Of a DNA stretch of 12,225 nt, positions 1 to 9,577 are shown piece by piece; position 1 is the first letter of the stretch; each line of letters begins with the position of its first letter. Origin of the DNA: SZUA-186 sp041552135 (GTDB lineage Bacteria; Pseudomonadota; Gammaproteobacteria; UBA9214); NCBI GenBank assembly GCA_041552135.1, contig JBFELL010000083.1, positions 1-12,225 on the forward strand, in the 5' to 3' direction. The notes beneath the pieces were generated by a model that was not told the DNA's origin, did no database searches, and saw nothing but the letters and a program-made list of their open reading frames with translations. The translations under genes were made by a program, and so were the position numbers.

Positions 1-2706
1 CAGCGCTGCAACCTCGAGGTCGAGCTCGGCAAGAACTACCTGCCGGATTTCCCGGTGCCCGGCGACCTCACGCCGGACGAGTTCTTCAGGCAGCAGGCAA
101 GGGAAGGCCTGAAATTGCGGCTGCAGAAGATCCTGCCGCAGGAGGCCGGCGATGACAGCGCACTGCGCCGGGAATACGAGCAGCGGCTGGAAACCGAGAT
201 CGAGGTCATCGTATCGATGGGGTTCCCCGGCTATTTCCTCATCGTCGCCGACTTCATCCAGTGGGCCAAGCAGAACGGTATTCCCGTCGGTCCCGGTCGT
301 GGCTCCGGTGCCGGCTCGCTGGTGGCCTATGCGCTGACCATCACCGACCTCGACCCGATCCGCTACGACCTGCTGTTCGAGCGTTTCCTCAATCCCGAGC
401 GTGTCTCCATGCCTGACTTCGACGTCGATTTCTGCATGGACGGCCGGGATCGTGTGATCGACTATGTCGCCGAACGCTATGGCCGCGATCGCGTCTCGCA
501 GATCATCACCTACGGTTCCATGGCGGCGAAGGCCGTGGTCAGGGATGTCGGCCGGGTGCTGGGTCATCCCTATGGTTTTGTCGACCGCATTGCCAAGCTG
601 ATTCCCTTCGAGATCGGCATAACCCTGGACAAGGCGCTGGACCAGGAAGCGGCGCTGCGTGAACTCTACGATGAAGACGAGGATGTGCGTGCGGTGATCG
701 AACTGGCCCGTTCGCTGGAAGGCCTGTCGCGCAATGCCGGCAAACATGCCGGCGGCGTGGTCATCGCGCCCTCACGGCTGACCGACTTTACCCCGCTGTA
801 CTGCGAACAGGGCAGCGAGGCGGTTGTCAGCCAGTATGACAAGGACGACGTCGAGGCCGTCGGGCTGGTCAAGTTCGACTTCCTGGGGCTGCGCACCCTG
901 ACGATCATCGACCGGGCGCTGAAGACCATCAACGCGATACGCTCCGCCGCCGGTGATGCGCCCGTCGATATCGATGCGATTCCCCTGACCGACACGGCCG
1001 CCTTCAGGCTGCTCAAGGCCTGTGGTACCACCGCCGTGTTCCAGCTGGAATCGACCGGCATGAAAGACCTGATCCGCCGCCTGCAGCCGGACAGCTTCGA
1101 GGACATCGTCGCGCTGGTGGCGCTGTTCAGGCCAGGTCCCCTGCAGTCCGGCATGGTGGATGACTTTATCCAGCGCAAGCATGGTCATGCGGCAGTCAAG
1201 TACCCGCATCCCGACCTGGAGCCCATCCTGCAGCCGACCTACGGCGTGATCCTCTACCAGGAGCAGGTCATGCAGATCGCCCAGGTGCTGGCCGGCTACA
1301 CGCTGGGTGGTGCCGATTTGCTGCGCCGCGCCATGGGCAAGAAGAAGCCGGAGGAAATGGCCAAGCAGCGCGAGATTTTCCTGGAGGGTGCGCTGGGGCG
1401 CGGTGTCGACGAGGCTGTGGCGAGCGGTATCTTCGACCTGATGGAGAAGTTCGCCGGCTACGGTTTCAACAAGAGCCACTCGGCCGCCTATGCACTGATT
1501 TCCTACCAGACGGCCTGGCTCAAGGCGCACTATCCGGCGGCATTCATGGCGGCGGTGCTGTCCGCGGACATGGACAACACGGACAAGATCGTGCTGCTGA
1601 TCGCCGAATGCCGCGACATGAAGCTGCGGGTGGTGCCGCCGGATGTGAATACCTCGGACCACTACTTCACCGTGCAGTCGGATGACACGATCCTCTACGG
1701 GCTGGGCGCCATCAAGGGCGTTGGTCAGGCGGCAATCGAAAGCCTCCTGCAGGAACGGCGTGACAACGGAGCGTTTGCGGACCTGTTCGATCTGTGCCGG
1801 CGGGTGGATACCCGCAAGCTGAACCGGCGCGTGTTCGAGGCGCTGATTCGCGCGGGTGCCCTCGATACCATGGGGGATGCCCGGGCAGCACAGGTTGCCA
1901 ACCTGCCGATGGCGCTGAAGATGGCGGAGCAGGCCGCGCGCAACCAGGATACCGGGCAGGACGACCTGTTCGGCGAAACACAGTCGGCCGCGGTCCTGCC
2001 GGTCGACAGGCTGGTTGTGCCGGAATGGGACGAGGAGCAGAAGCTGCTGGGCGAGAAGGAGACCCTCGGCCTGTATCTTACCGGGCACCCGATTACCCGC
2101 TACCGGCACGAGCTGGAGAGCATTACCAGCGGCAGGCTGGCCAGCCTGGTCACGGCCGGCGGCGACGGCGCGGGCGGGCGCCCCGATGCCGGCGAGCGCC
2201 AGGTGGTCATCGCCGGGCTGGTCATGAGCATGCGCATTCGCAAGACGGCACGCGGCGGCAAGATTGCCTTCCTGACGCTCGACGACCACACGGCACGCCT
2301 CGATGTGCGAATCTTCTCCGAGGTGTTCGAGAGATCCCAGGCCCAGCTGGGCAAGGACAAGGTGCTGGTGATCCAGGGTGTGCTTGGCATGGATGACTAT
2401 TCCGGCGGCCTGCAGGTCACCGCGCAGGCCATCTACGACATCAACCAGGCACGGGAGAGCTATGCGCGGCGCGTGGTCGTCGGCATCGAGTCCCGGCAGG
2501 CCGAGAACGGTTTTATGCGCTCGCTGGCTGAAATCCTGCAGCCGTTCAGGGAAGGGCACTGCCGGATCTGTATCGACTATCTGGGCGGTAGCGCCGCCGC
2601 GCGCGTCGCGCTGGGCGATGACTGGACGGTGCATCCGACGGACGAGCTGCTGCATCGCCTGCAGGAACTTGCAGGTGAAGAACGCGTGGCCGTCGAATAT
2701 ACTTAG
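1..2706 (+). CDS. dnaE: DNA polymerase III subunit alpha, 3' part (N-terminus outside window)
   Basis: This is the catalytic subunit of the replicative DNA polymerase III holoenzyme. The reading frame is open from the first base, so the gene enters from the left; 901 codons plus TAG are visible. The catalytic aspartates are present: PDFDVDF at 412-432 (Asp codons 415 and 421) and KFDFLGLRTLT at 871-903 (Asp codon 877). Their spacing equals E. coli D401/D403/D555, implying about 262 missing residues (the PHP domain and start of the palm) and a full length near 1163, as in the family. Downstream are FRPGPLQSGM, a helix-hairpin-helix stretch (LYGLGAIKGVG, from 1693), a clamp-binding motif QDDLF at 1957-1971, and an OB-fold region at about 2200-2440. 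No intein, frameshift or internal stop is seen. The GTG at 55 is an internal valine codon, not a start. accA follows 113 bp later, as in many gammaproteobacteria. Confidence 0.98.
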   Translation, partial: QRCNLEVELGKNYLPDFPVPGDLTPDEFFRQQAREGLKLRLQKILPQEAGDDSALRREYEQRLETEIEVIVSMGFPGYFLIVADFIQWAKQNGIPVGPGRGSGAGSLVAYALTITDLDPIRYDLLFERFLNPERVSMPDFDVDFCMDGRDRVIDYVAERYGRDRVSQIITYGSMAAKAVVRDVGRVLGHPYGFVDRIAKLIPFEIGITLDKALDQEAALRELYDEDEDVRAVIELARSLEGLSRNAGKHAGGVVIAPSRLTDFTPLYCEQGSEAVVSQYDKDDVEAVGLVKFDFLGLRTLTIIDRALKTINAIRSAAGDAPVDIDAIPLTDTAAFRLLKACGTTAVFQLESTGMKDLIRRLQPDSFEDIVALVALFRPGPLQSGMVDDFIQRKHGHAAVKYPHPDLEPILQPTYGVILYQEQVMQIAQVLAGYTLGGADLLRRAMGKKKPEEMAKQREIFLEGALGRGVDEAVASGIFDLMEKFAGYGFNKSHSAAYALISYQTAWLKAHYPAAFMAAVLSADMDNTDKIVLLIAECRDMKLRVVPPDVNTSDHYFTVQSDDTILYGLGAIKGVGQAAIESLLQERRDNGAFADLFDLCRRVDTRKLNRRVFEALIRAGALDTMGDARAAQVANLPMALKMAEQAARNQDTGQDDLFGETQSAAVLPVDRLVVPEWDEEQKLLGEKETLGLYLTGHPITRYRHELESITSGRLASLVTAGGDGAGGRPDAGERQVVIAGLVMSMRIRKTARGGKIAFLTLDDHTARLDVRIFSEVFERSQAQLGKDKVLVIQGVLGMDDYSGGLQVTAQAIYDINQARESYARRVVVGIESRQAENGFMRSLAEILQPFREGHCRICIDYLGGSAAARVALGDDWTVHPTDELLHRLQELAGEERVAVEYT

Positions 2707-2738
2707 CCCCGGTATCCGGCGTTCACGCGCCTGCCCCG

Positions 2739-2757
2739 GGCGGGCCTCCCGTCCTTT
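2739..2757 (+). terminator. possible weak Rho-independent terminator after dnaE
   Basis: The stretch ggcggg-cct-cccgtcc can fold into a six-pair GC stem with one bulged T and a 3-nt loop, followed by TTT. The T-run is short and the gap is GC-rich, so such a stem could occur by chance. It lies 33 bp after the dnaE stop and 63 bp before accA, a sensible place for partial termination. Confidence 0.25.
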
Positions 2758-2819
2758 GCAACACCCGGCGCCAGCCGGCCAGATACCGGAAACGACCTTC
2801 CAACCAAGCGGACACTGGA

Positions 2820-3779
2820 ATGAACCTGAACTTCCTGGAATTCGAGCAGCCGATCGCGGAGCTCGAGGCAAAGATCGACGAGCTGCGGTATATCGGCGAT
2901 GACGCCGACGTCAACATCAATGACGAGGTCGCCAAGCTCGAGGCGAAGAGTCAGGCGCTGACGGAAACCATTTTCTCCAGCCTGACGCCATGGCAGATCT
3001 CGCAGCTGGCGCGCCACCCGCAACGCCCCTACATGCTGGACTATGTGGTGCGTATGTTCAGCGACTTCCAGGAGCTGCACGGTGACCGCTGTTTTGCCGA
3101 TGACCATGCCATCATCGGCGGGGTTGGGCGTCTTGACGGAACGCCGGTCATGATCATCGGCCAGCAAAAGGGCAGGGACACGAAGGAGAAGCTGCATCGC
3201 AATTTCGGCATGCCTCGCCCGGAAGGCTACCGCAAGGCGCTGCGCCTGATGCAGATGGCAGAACGTTTCGGCCTGCCGCTGCTGACCTTCATCGACACGC
3301 CCGGGGCCTATCCCGGTATCGGCGCGGAGGAGCGCGGCCAGAGCGAGGCGATCGCGAGGAACCTCTTCGTGATGTCGAAATTGCGCACGCCGGTCATCTG
3401 TACCGTGATCGGCGAGGGCGGCTCCGGCGGTGCGCTGGCGATCGGCGTCGGTGACCGCACCCTGATGCTGCAGTACAGCACCTATTCGGTTATCTCGCCC
3501 GAGGGCTGCGCCTCCATCCTCTGGAAGAGCGCGGAGAAGGCAGAAGAGGCGGCCGAGGCCCTGGGCATTACCTCCAGCCGCCTGCAGGAACTCGGGCTGA
3601 TCGACCGGATCATCAGCGAACCCCTTGGCGGCGCGCACCGTAACGTCGATCTCATGGCGGAACACCTGCGCAAGGCGCTGTCGGAAGAGCTCGGGCGGCT
3701 GGTGAAGCTTGCCCCGGACGCGCTGATCGAGAACCGCTACCAGCGCCTGATGGCCTACGGGCAGTTCACCGAGCGCTAG
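2820..3779 (+). CDS. accA: acetyl-CoA carboxylase carboxyltransferase subunit alpha
   Basis: AccA pairs with AccD to form the carboxyltransferase that moves CO2 from carboxybiotin on AccB to acetyl-CoA, giving malonyl-CoA for fatty-acid synthesis in the cytoplasm. The product is 319 residues, the same length as E. coli AccA, and begins MNLNFLEFEQPIAELEAKID, nearly the E. coli N-terminus, which fixes the ATG at 2820. The family core is visible: ELHGDRCFADD, IGQQKGRDTKEK, the FIDTPGAYPG segment, and the glycine-rich GEGGSGGALAIG loop at residues 198-209, which forms part of the acyl-CoA/oxyanion site. The C-terminal QELGLIDRIISEPLGGAHR segment is also typical. There is no strong Shine-Dalgarno; only a TGGA lies close to the ATG. 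tilS follows after 45 bp, so the two are probably co-transcribed. Confidence 0.98.
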   Translation: MNLNFLEFEQPIAELEAKIDELRYIGDDADVNINDEVAKLEAKSQALTETIFSSLTPWQISQLARHPQRPYMLDYVVRMFSDFQELHGDRCFADDHAIIGGVGRLDGTPVMIIGQQKGRDTKEKLHRNFGMPRPEGYRKALRLMQMAERFGLPLLTFIDTPGAYPGIGAEERGQSEAIARNLFVMSKLRTPVICTVIGEGGSGGALAIGVGDRTLMLQYSTYSVISPEGCASILWKSAEKAEEAAEALGITSSRLQELGLIDRIISEPLGGAHRNVDLMAEHLRKALSEELGRLVKLAPDALIENRYQRLMAYGQFTER

Positions 3780-3824
3780 CCCGGCCGGCCCGCCGGTTAT
3801 CTCCGGGGCAGTTGTCGGATATTG

Positions 3825-5165
3825 ATGGATTTTTCCCCTGACACCCTCAAGCCGGCGTTGTCCGCCTGTCCCGGCACGCCGCACTACTGGGTCGCCTACA
3901 GTGGCGGCGTCGATTCCCATGTCCTGCTGCATGCGCTGGCCGCCCTGCGACCATTACCCGGTGCGCGACTCGGTGCGGTGCACGTCAACCACGGACTGCA
4001 GGCGGATGCCGGGCACTGGCAGGTGCATTGCCGCTCTGTCTGCCGGGACCTCGGTATTCCCTGTGTCGATCTCAAGGTGGATGCCCGGGCAGCGGCCGGG
4101 GAAAGTCCGGAGGCCGCCGCACGGCAGGCACGCTACCGGGCGCTACAGGCGTGGCTGCCGGCGGGGCACTGCCTGCTGACGGCGCAGCACCTGGACGACC
4201 AGGTCGAGACCCTGCTGCTGCAGTTGCTGCGAGGCAGCGGCGTCAGGGGGCTGGCCGCCATGCCGTCGCTCGCGGCGTTTGGCGAGGGCCACCTGCTGCG
4301 CCCGTTGCTGGACTCTTCCCGGGCCAGCCTGCTGGCCTATGCCCGGCAGCACGGCCTGCAATGGGTCGAGGACCCCAGCAATACCGACACCGGGCTCGAC
4401 CGGAATTACCTGCGCCACCGTATCCTGCCGGTCCTGCGTGAACGCTGGCCGGCCACGAGCGAAACGCTGGCACGAAGCGCCGGCCACTGTGCCGAGGCGG
4501 CCGGGCTGCTGGCGGACCTGGCTGCGCAGGACATCGCCACGCTGTCACAGGCTGCGCCGGATACGCTGTCGGCAGCGGGGCTGCGGCAGTTGCCACCGGC
4601 ACGGCGGCGCAACGCCCTGCGACACTGGCTGGCGGAGCGCACGGGTATGGCGCCATCTGCCGCGGTCCTGTCGCGGGTGAACGATGACATTCTGGACAGC
4701 CGTGCCGACGCACAACCCTGCGTGCGCTTTGGCCGCCACGAGGTGAGGCGTTACCGGGAGCAGGTCCATCTCCTGGCGCAGCAAGCGGAGCCGCCGTCGG
4801 GCCAGGTGCTGGAATGGGCACTCGACAGGGCGCTGGCATTGCCGGATGCCGGTGGGGTGCTGAGCGCCAGCGAGGTCACCGGCAGCGGCATCCGCCGCAG
4901 CGCCGCGGGTGAGATCGTGCAGGTCGCCTTCCGGCGCGGTGGCGAGCGCTGCCGGCCGGCCGGTCGCCGCCACCACCATGCCCTGAAGAAGCTGCTGCAG
5001 GAGGAGGGTGTGCCACCCTGGGAACGGCGGCGGCTGCCGCTGATCTATATCGGGGACCGGCTCGCGGCTGTCGCCGGACTCTGGGTCTGCGAGCCCTTCG
5101 GCGCCGCGCTCGACGAAGCCGGGCTGGTGATCCACTGGCAGCGAGAGCCGGCCTGCCCGGATTGA
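3825..5165 (+). CDS. tilS: tRNA(Ile)-lysidine synthase
   Basis: TilS uses ATP and lysine to convert C34 of the CAU-anticodon tRNA-Ile2 to lysidine, changing both its charging and its codon reading from AUG to AUA. The 446-residue product (E. coli 432) carries the N-type ATP-pyrophosphatase P-loop SGGVDS at residues 26-31. It then shows HVNHGLQADA, AARQARYRAL, LTAQHLDDQVETLLLQLLRG and EDPSNTDTGLDRNYLRHRILP, all characteristic of the catalytic domain. The C-terminal TilS domain is recognisable from FRRGGERCRPAGRR through LKKLLQEEGVPPWERRRLP to GLWVCEPF. The ATG at 3825 is preferred over an immediately preceding in-frame TTG at 3822; the two differ by one residue. No convincing ribosome-binding site is seen. 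The accA-tilS-pyrG order matches Pseudomonas-type genomes. Confidence 0.96.
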   Translation: MDFSPDTLKPALSACPGTPHYWVAYSGGVDSHVLLHALAALRPLPGARLGAVHVNHGLQADAGHWQVHCRSVCRDLGIPCVDLKVDARAAAGESPEAAARQARYRALQAWLPAGHCLLTAQHLDDQVETLLLQLLRGSGVRGLAAMPSLAAFGEGHLLRPLLDSSRASLLAYARQHGLQWVEDPSNTDTGLDRNYLRHRILPVLRERWPATSETLARSAGHCAEAAGLLADLAAQDIATLSQAAPDTLSAAGLRQLPPARRRNALRHWLAERTGMAPSAAVLSRVNDDILDSRADAQPCVRFGRHEVRRYREQVHLLAQQAEPPSGQVLEWALDRALALPDAGGVLSASEVTGSGIRRSAAGEIVQVAFRRGGERCRPAGRRHHHALKKLLQEEGVPPWERRRLPLIYIGDRLAAVAGLWVCEPFGAALDEAGLVIHWQREPACPD

Positions 5166-5196
5166 TGCCGCCGGGGCCGTCGCAGGCCTGAAAGAA

Positions 5197-5225
5197 TTGA
5201 GGTGCACGGCCCGATCTGGTAACGT
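5197..5225 (+). promoter_or_regulatory. candidate sigma-70 promoter for pyrG (extended -10)
   Basis: In the 110-bp tilS-pyrG gap, TTGAGG (5197-5202) is followed after 17 bp by TAACGT (5220-5225), preceded by TGG, which gives an extended -10 (TGnTAACGT). The -35 matches the consensus at 4/6 and the -10 at 3/6. Expected transcription would start near 5232, leaving a leader of about 45 nt. The call rests on spacing and the TGn motif alone. Confidence 0.35.
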
Positions 5226-5275
5226 CTCCTCCCGTCTTGCGGTATCACTGCCGCACCCCTGATTCCAGAGAATTC

Positions 5276-6949
<1,674 letters not shown>

Positions 6950-6976
6950 GTTGCACGCCGGCACCATCATTCATTC

Positions 6977-6983
6977 AGAGGAG
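6977..6983 (+). promoter_or_regulatory. strong Shine-Dalgarno deciding the GTG start of kdsA
   Basis: AGAGGAG lies 9 nt before a GTG at 6993, in the 43-bp gap after pyrG. No in-frame ATG lies near this point, and the conserved IAGPCVIES motif begins only 16 residues in, so this site supports the GTG as the true start. Confidence 0.75.
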
Positions 6984-6992
6984 TAGCACATC

Positions 6993-7832
6993 GTGGAACT
7001 ATGTGGTTTCGAGGCCGGTCTCGATCAGCCCTTTTTTCTGATCGCGGGCCCCTGTGTCATCGAAAGCGAGACGCTTGCCATCGAGACCGCAGGCCAGCTC
7101 AGGGAGCTTGCGGCATCGCTGCAGATACCGTTTATCTACAAGTCCTCGTTCGACAAGGCCAACCGCTCGTCACACACCAGTTTTCGCGGACCCGGCGTGG
7201 AGGAGGGTCTGCGCATCCTGCAGAAGGTGAAGGACCAGCTGCAGGTGCCGGTGCTGACGGACGTCCATGAAGACACGCCGCTGGCGGAAGTCGCTGCCGT
7301 GGTGGACGTGCTGCAGACCCCGGCCTTTCTCTGCCGGCAGACCAACTTCATCCAGAACGTTGCCCGCCAGGGCAAGCCGGTCAACATCAAGAAGGGCCAG
7401 TTCCTGTCGCCCTGGGACATGAAGAACGTTGCCGACAAGGCGCTGGCAACCGGTAACCGGCAGATCATGGTCTGCGAGCGTGGCGCCTCTTTCGGTTACA
7501 ACAACCTGGTCTCCGACATGCGCTCGCTGGCGGTCATGCGCGGCTGCAATGTCCCGGTCGTGTTCGACGCTACCCATTCCGTGCAACTGCCGGGCGGACA
7601 GGGCAGCAGCTCCGGCGGCCAGCGCGAATTCGTGCCGGTGCTGGCACGGGCGGCCATTGCCGCCGGTGTCTCGGGCCTGTTCATGGAAACCCATCCGGAG
7701 CCGGAGAAGGCGCTGAGCGACGGTCCCAATGCCTGGCCGCTGCCGCGCCTGCGCGAACTGCTGGTCGTGCTGAAACAGATCGACAGCACGGTAAAGGCGC
7801 AGCCGTTCCCCGAAATGGAACTGATGCAATAG
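6993..7832 (+). CDS. kdsA: 3-deoxy-D-manno-octulosonate-8-phosphate synthase, metal-dependent type
   Basis: KdsA condenses arabinose-5-phosphate with phosphoenolpyruvate to make KDO-8-phosphate, the precursor of the KDO that links lipid A to the LPS core. The product is 279 residues with a GTG start backed by AGAGGAG. Family motifs are YKSSFDKANRSSHTSFRGPG, TDVHED, LCRQTNFIQ, VNIKKGQFLSPWDMKN, CERGASFGYNNLVSDMRSL, DATHSVQLPGGQG and FMETHPEPEKALSDGPN. The N-terminal motif is IAGPCVIES, with Cys21 where E. coli has Asn26. With the histidine of DATHSVQ, the glutamate of FMETHPEPE and the aspartate of LSDGPN, this forms the Cys/His/Glu/Asp metal site of the Aquifex-type class, so the enzyme is expected to need a divalent metal. 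The PEP it uses is the product of enolase, encoded next. Confidence 0.97.
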   Translation: MELCGFEAGLDQPFFLIAGPCVIESETLAIETAGQLRELAASLQIPFIYKSSFDKANRSSHTSFRGPGVEEGLRILQKVKDQLQVPVLTDVHEDTPLAEVAAVVDVLQTPAFLCRQTNFIQNVARQGKPVNIKKGQFLSPWDMKNVADKALATGNRQIMVCERGASFGYNNLVSDMRSLAVMRGCNVPVVFDATHSVQLPGGQGSSSGGQREFVPVLARAAIAAGVSGLFMETHPEPEKALSDGPNAWPLPRLRELLVVLKQIDSTVKAQPFPEMELMQ

Positions 7833-7899
7833 GCGGTGCCGATCGCACGGCAGTCTCCTGTAACACAGGCGACGGGTGCGACAACACATCGTCAATCCG

Positions 7900-7937
7900 G
7901 TGAGCTGTCAGCCGGCACGCCGGGCCTGACAGCTCAC
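7900..7937. promoter_or_regulatory. perfect 12-bp inverted repeat upstream of eno
   Basis: GTGAGCTGTCAG (7900-7911) and CTGACAGCTCAC (7926-7937) are exact reverse complements separated by 14 bp, which themselves contain a small ccg...cgg stem. The repeat ends 31 bp before the eno ATG and begins 67 bp after the kdsA stop. No T-run follows on either strand, so it does not look like a standard intrinsic terminator. It could be an operator, an mRNA hairpin in the eno leader, or an end-stabilising structure for the kdsA transcript. The structure is seen directly; the role is not. Confidence 0.6.
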
Positions 7938-7968
7938 AATCCTTCAATCAACTGAATCTGGTAGAGAA

Positions 7969-9255
7969 ATGTCTGAAATAACAGCAATACGCGGTCGCGA
8001 GATTGTCGATTCGCGCGGCAACCCGACCGTCGAGGCCGAGGTCACGCTTGCCGGCGGCGCCGTGGGCCGCGCCGCCGTACCCTCCGGTGCCTCGACCGGC
8101 ACCCGCGAGGCCGTCGAACTGCGTGACAAGGATCCTGGCCGTTACCTCGGCAAGGGTGTGCGCCAGGCCGTGGCGAACGTCAACGGCGCACTGCGTGACG
8201 CCCTGCTCGGCATGGACGCATCCGACCAGGCAAGCATCGATAACACCATGATTGCGCTTGACGGTACCGACAACAAGGGCCGTCTCGGCGCCAATGCCCT
8301 GCTGGCGGTCTCGCTGGCGAATGCCCATGCGGTGGCCAACTCGCAGGGCCGGGGTCTGTACCGTACGCTCGGCGAGGGCCCATACACGATGCCGGTGCCG
8401 ATGATGAATATCATCAACGGCGGCGCGCACGCGGACAACAGCGTAGACCTGCAGGAATTCATGATACTGCCGGTGGGTGCCGGCAGCCTGGGCGAGGCCG
8501 TGCGCTATGGCGCCGAGGTCTTTCACGCACTGAAGACGGTGCTGAACAGGCGGGGTCTGAATACCGCGGTTGGCGACGAGGGCGGCTTTGCGCCGGACCT
8601 GTCATCCAACGAGGCCGCCATCGAGGTCATCCTCGAGGCAATCGAACAGGCCGGTTTCAGGGCCGGCAGCGATATCTACCTCGGCCTGGATGTCGCCAGC
8701 TCCGAGTTCTACCGCGACGGCAGGTACGTGCTGGCATCCGAGGGCCGGGAGTTCGATGCCGCCGGCTTTACCGACTACCTGGCTGCCTGGGTCGACCAGT
8801 ATCCCATCCTGTCCATCGAGGACGGCATGGACGAGGGTGACTGGGATGGCTGGAAGATCCTCACCGAACGGCTCGGCGAGCGGGTGCAGCTGGTTGGCGA
8901 TGACCTGTTCGTGACCAATACCTCGATCTTCAGACAGGGCATCGACCAGGATATCGCCAACTCCATTCTCATCAAGCCGAACCAGATCGGCACCCTGAGC
9001 GAGACGCTGGCGGCCATCGGCATGGCGGCCGATGCCGGCTACAGTGCCGTGGTCTCCCACCGTTCCGGCGAGACCGAGGATGTCACCATTGCCGACATCG
9101 CCGTGGCCACCAGCGCGACCCAGATCAAGACCGGTTCGCTGTCGCGTTCCGATCGCGTCGCGAAATACAACCAGCTGATGCGTATCGAAGAGGAGCTCGG
9201 TGACGCGGCGGCCTATGCCGGCGCCGCCGGATTCAGGCAGCTGTCCGCCGGCTGA
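7969..9255 (+). CDS. eno: enolase (phosphopyruvate hydratase)
   Basis: Enolase interconverts 2-phosphoglycerate and phosphoenolpyruvate in glycolysis and gluconeogenesis, with Mg2+. In many proteobacteria it is also a component of the RNA degradosome. The 428-residue product starts MSEITAIRGREIVDSRGNPT, the usual enolase N-terminus, which fixes ATG 7969; a purine-rich GTAGAGAA precedes it. Visible signatures are the substrate loop SGASTGTREAVELRD, MPVPMMNIINGGAHADN, VGDEGGFAPDL with the catalytic glutamate at residue 204, SIEDGMDEGDW, and SILIKPNQIGTLSET with the catalytic lysine at residue 336. It then shows VVSHRSGETED and ATSATQIKTGSLSRSDRVAKYNQLMRIEEEL. The gene is intact and of normal length. 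ftsB follows after 50 bp, the order usual for gammaproteobacteria. Confidence 0.98.
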   Translation: MSEITAIRGREIVDSRGNPTVEAEVTLAGGAVGRAAVPSGASTGTREAVELRDKDPGRYLGKGVRQAVANVNGALRDALLGMDASDQASIDNTMIALDGTDNKGRLGANALLAVSLANAHAVANSQGRGLYRTLGEGPYTMPVPMMNIINGGAHADNSVDLQEFMILPVGAGSLGEAVRYGAEVFHALKTVLNRRGLNTAVGDEGGFAPDLSSNEAAIEVILEAIEQAGFRAGSDIYLGLDVASSEFYRDGRYVLASEGREFDAAGFTDYLAAWVDQYPILSIEDGMDEGDWDGWKILTERLGERVQLVGDDLFVTNTSIFRQGIDQDIANSILIKPNQIGTLSETLAAIGMAADAGYSAVVSHRSGETEDVTIADIAVATSATQIKTGSLSRSDRVAKYNQLMRIEEELGDAAAYAGAAGFRQLSAG

Positions 9256-9305
9256 CGGGGCTTGCCTGTGGCGCTGACCCCTGTTATCTGCCAGCCGGCG
9301 GCACC

Positions 9306-9575
9306 ATGAGGAAACTGCTGCTCGGCCTGCTGCTGCTGCTGGTGATTCTGCAGGTCACCTTGTGGTTTGGCGGTGGTGGCCTGCTGGAGCTGTGGGACCA
9401 GCACCAGGAGGTGGAGGCCCAGCGCAATGAGAACGCCCGCTTGCGCGAGCGCAACGAGGCCCTGAATGCCGAGGTGCTGGACCTCAAGCAGGGGCTGGAT
9501 GCGGTCGAGGAACACGCCCGCGAGGATCTGGGCATGGTCAAGGAGGGCGAGGTGTTCTACCAGGTGGTGGAATAG
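9306..9575 (+). CDS. ftsB: cell division protein FtsB
   Basis: FtsB is a small bitopic inner-membrane protein that forms the FtsQ-FtsL-FtsB complex and helps activate septal peptidoglycan synthesis. The 89-residue product (E. coli 103) has a short basic start (MRK) and a hydrophobic span at residues 4-21 rich in leucine. A charged coiled-coil stretch follows at about residues 32-66 (ENARLRERNEALNAEVLDLK). The family C-terminal signature comes next: GLDAVEEHAREDLGMVKEGE followed by VFYQVVE. Orientation is expected to be N-in with a periplasmic coiled coil. No good Shine-Dalgarno is seen before ATG 9306, and it lies 50 bp after eno. Normally ispD follows within a few tens of bases; here the junction is enlarged to 188 bp by an inserted element. 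Confidence 0.95.
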   Translation: MRKLLLGLLLLLVILQVTLWFGGGGLLELWDQHQEVEAQRNENARLRERNEALNAEVLDLKQGLDAVEEHAREDLGMVKEGEVFYQVVE

Positions 9576-9577
9576 TC

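Noticed and set aside
1..2706. Possible intein or split in dnaE
   Set aside because: The motif spacing matches E. coli residue for residue between the catalytic aspartates, and the frame is continuous with no splicing motifs.
772..2871. 699-codon open frame on the minus strand opposite dnaE
   Set aside because: It lies wholly over a well-conserved dnaE coding region, shows no family motif, and is rich in residues expected from reading GC-biased codons backwards. Long antisense frames are common in GC-rich genes.
2703..3932. 409-codon minus-strand frame opposite accA
   Set aside because: It is a shadow of accA codon bias, with no recognisable domain and no start signal.
5237..5275. TTG start extending PyrG by 13 residues
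   Set aside because: The added residues do not resemble any PyrG N-terminus, and the ATG at 5276 aligns exactly with E. coli.
7900..7937. Classical intrinsic terminator for kdsA
   Set aside because: The stem is strong but no run of T follows on either strand, so I list it as an unassigned regulatory palindrome instead.
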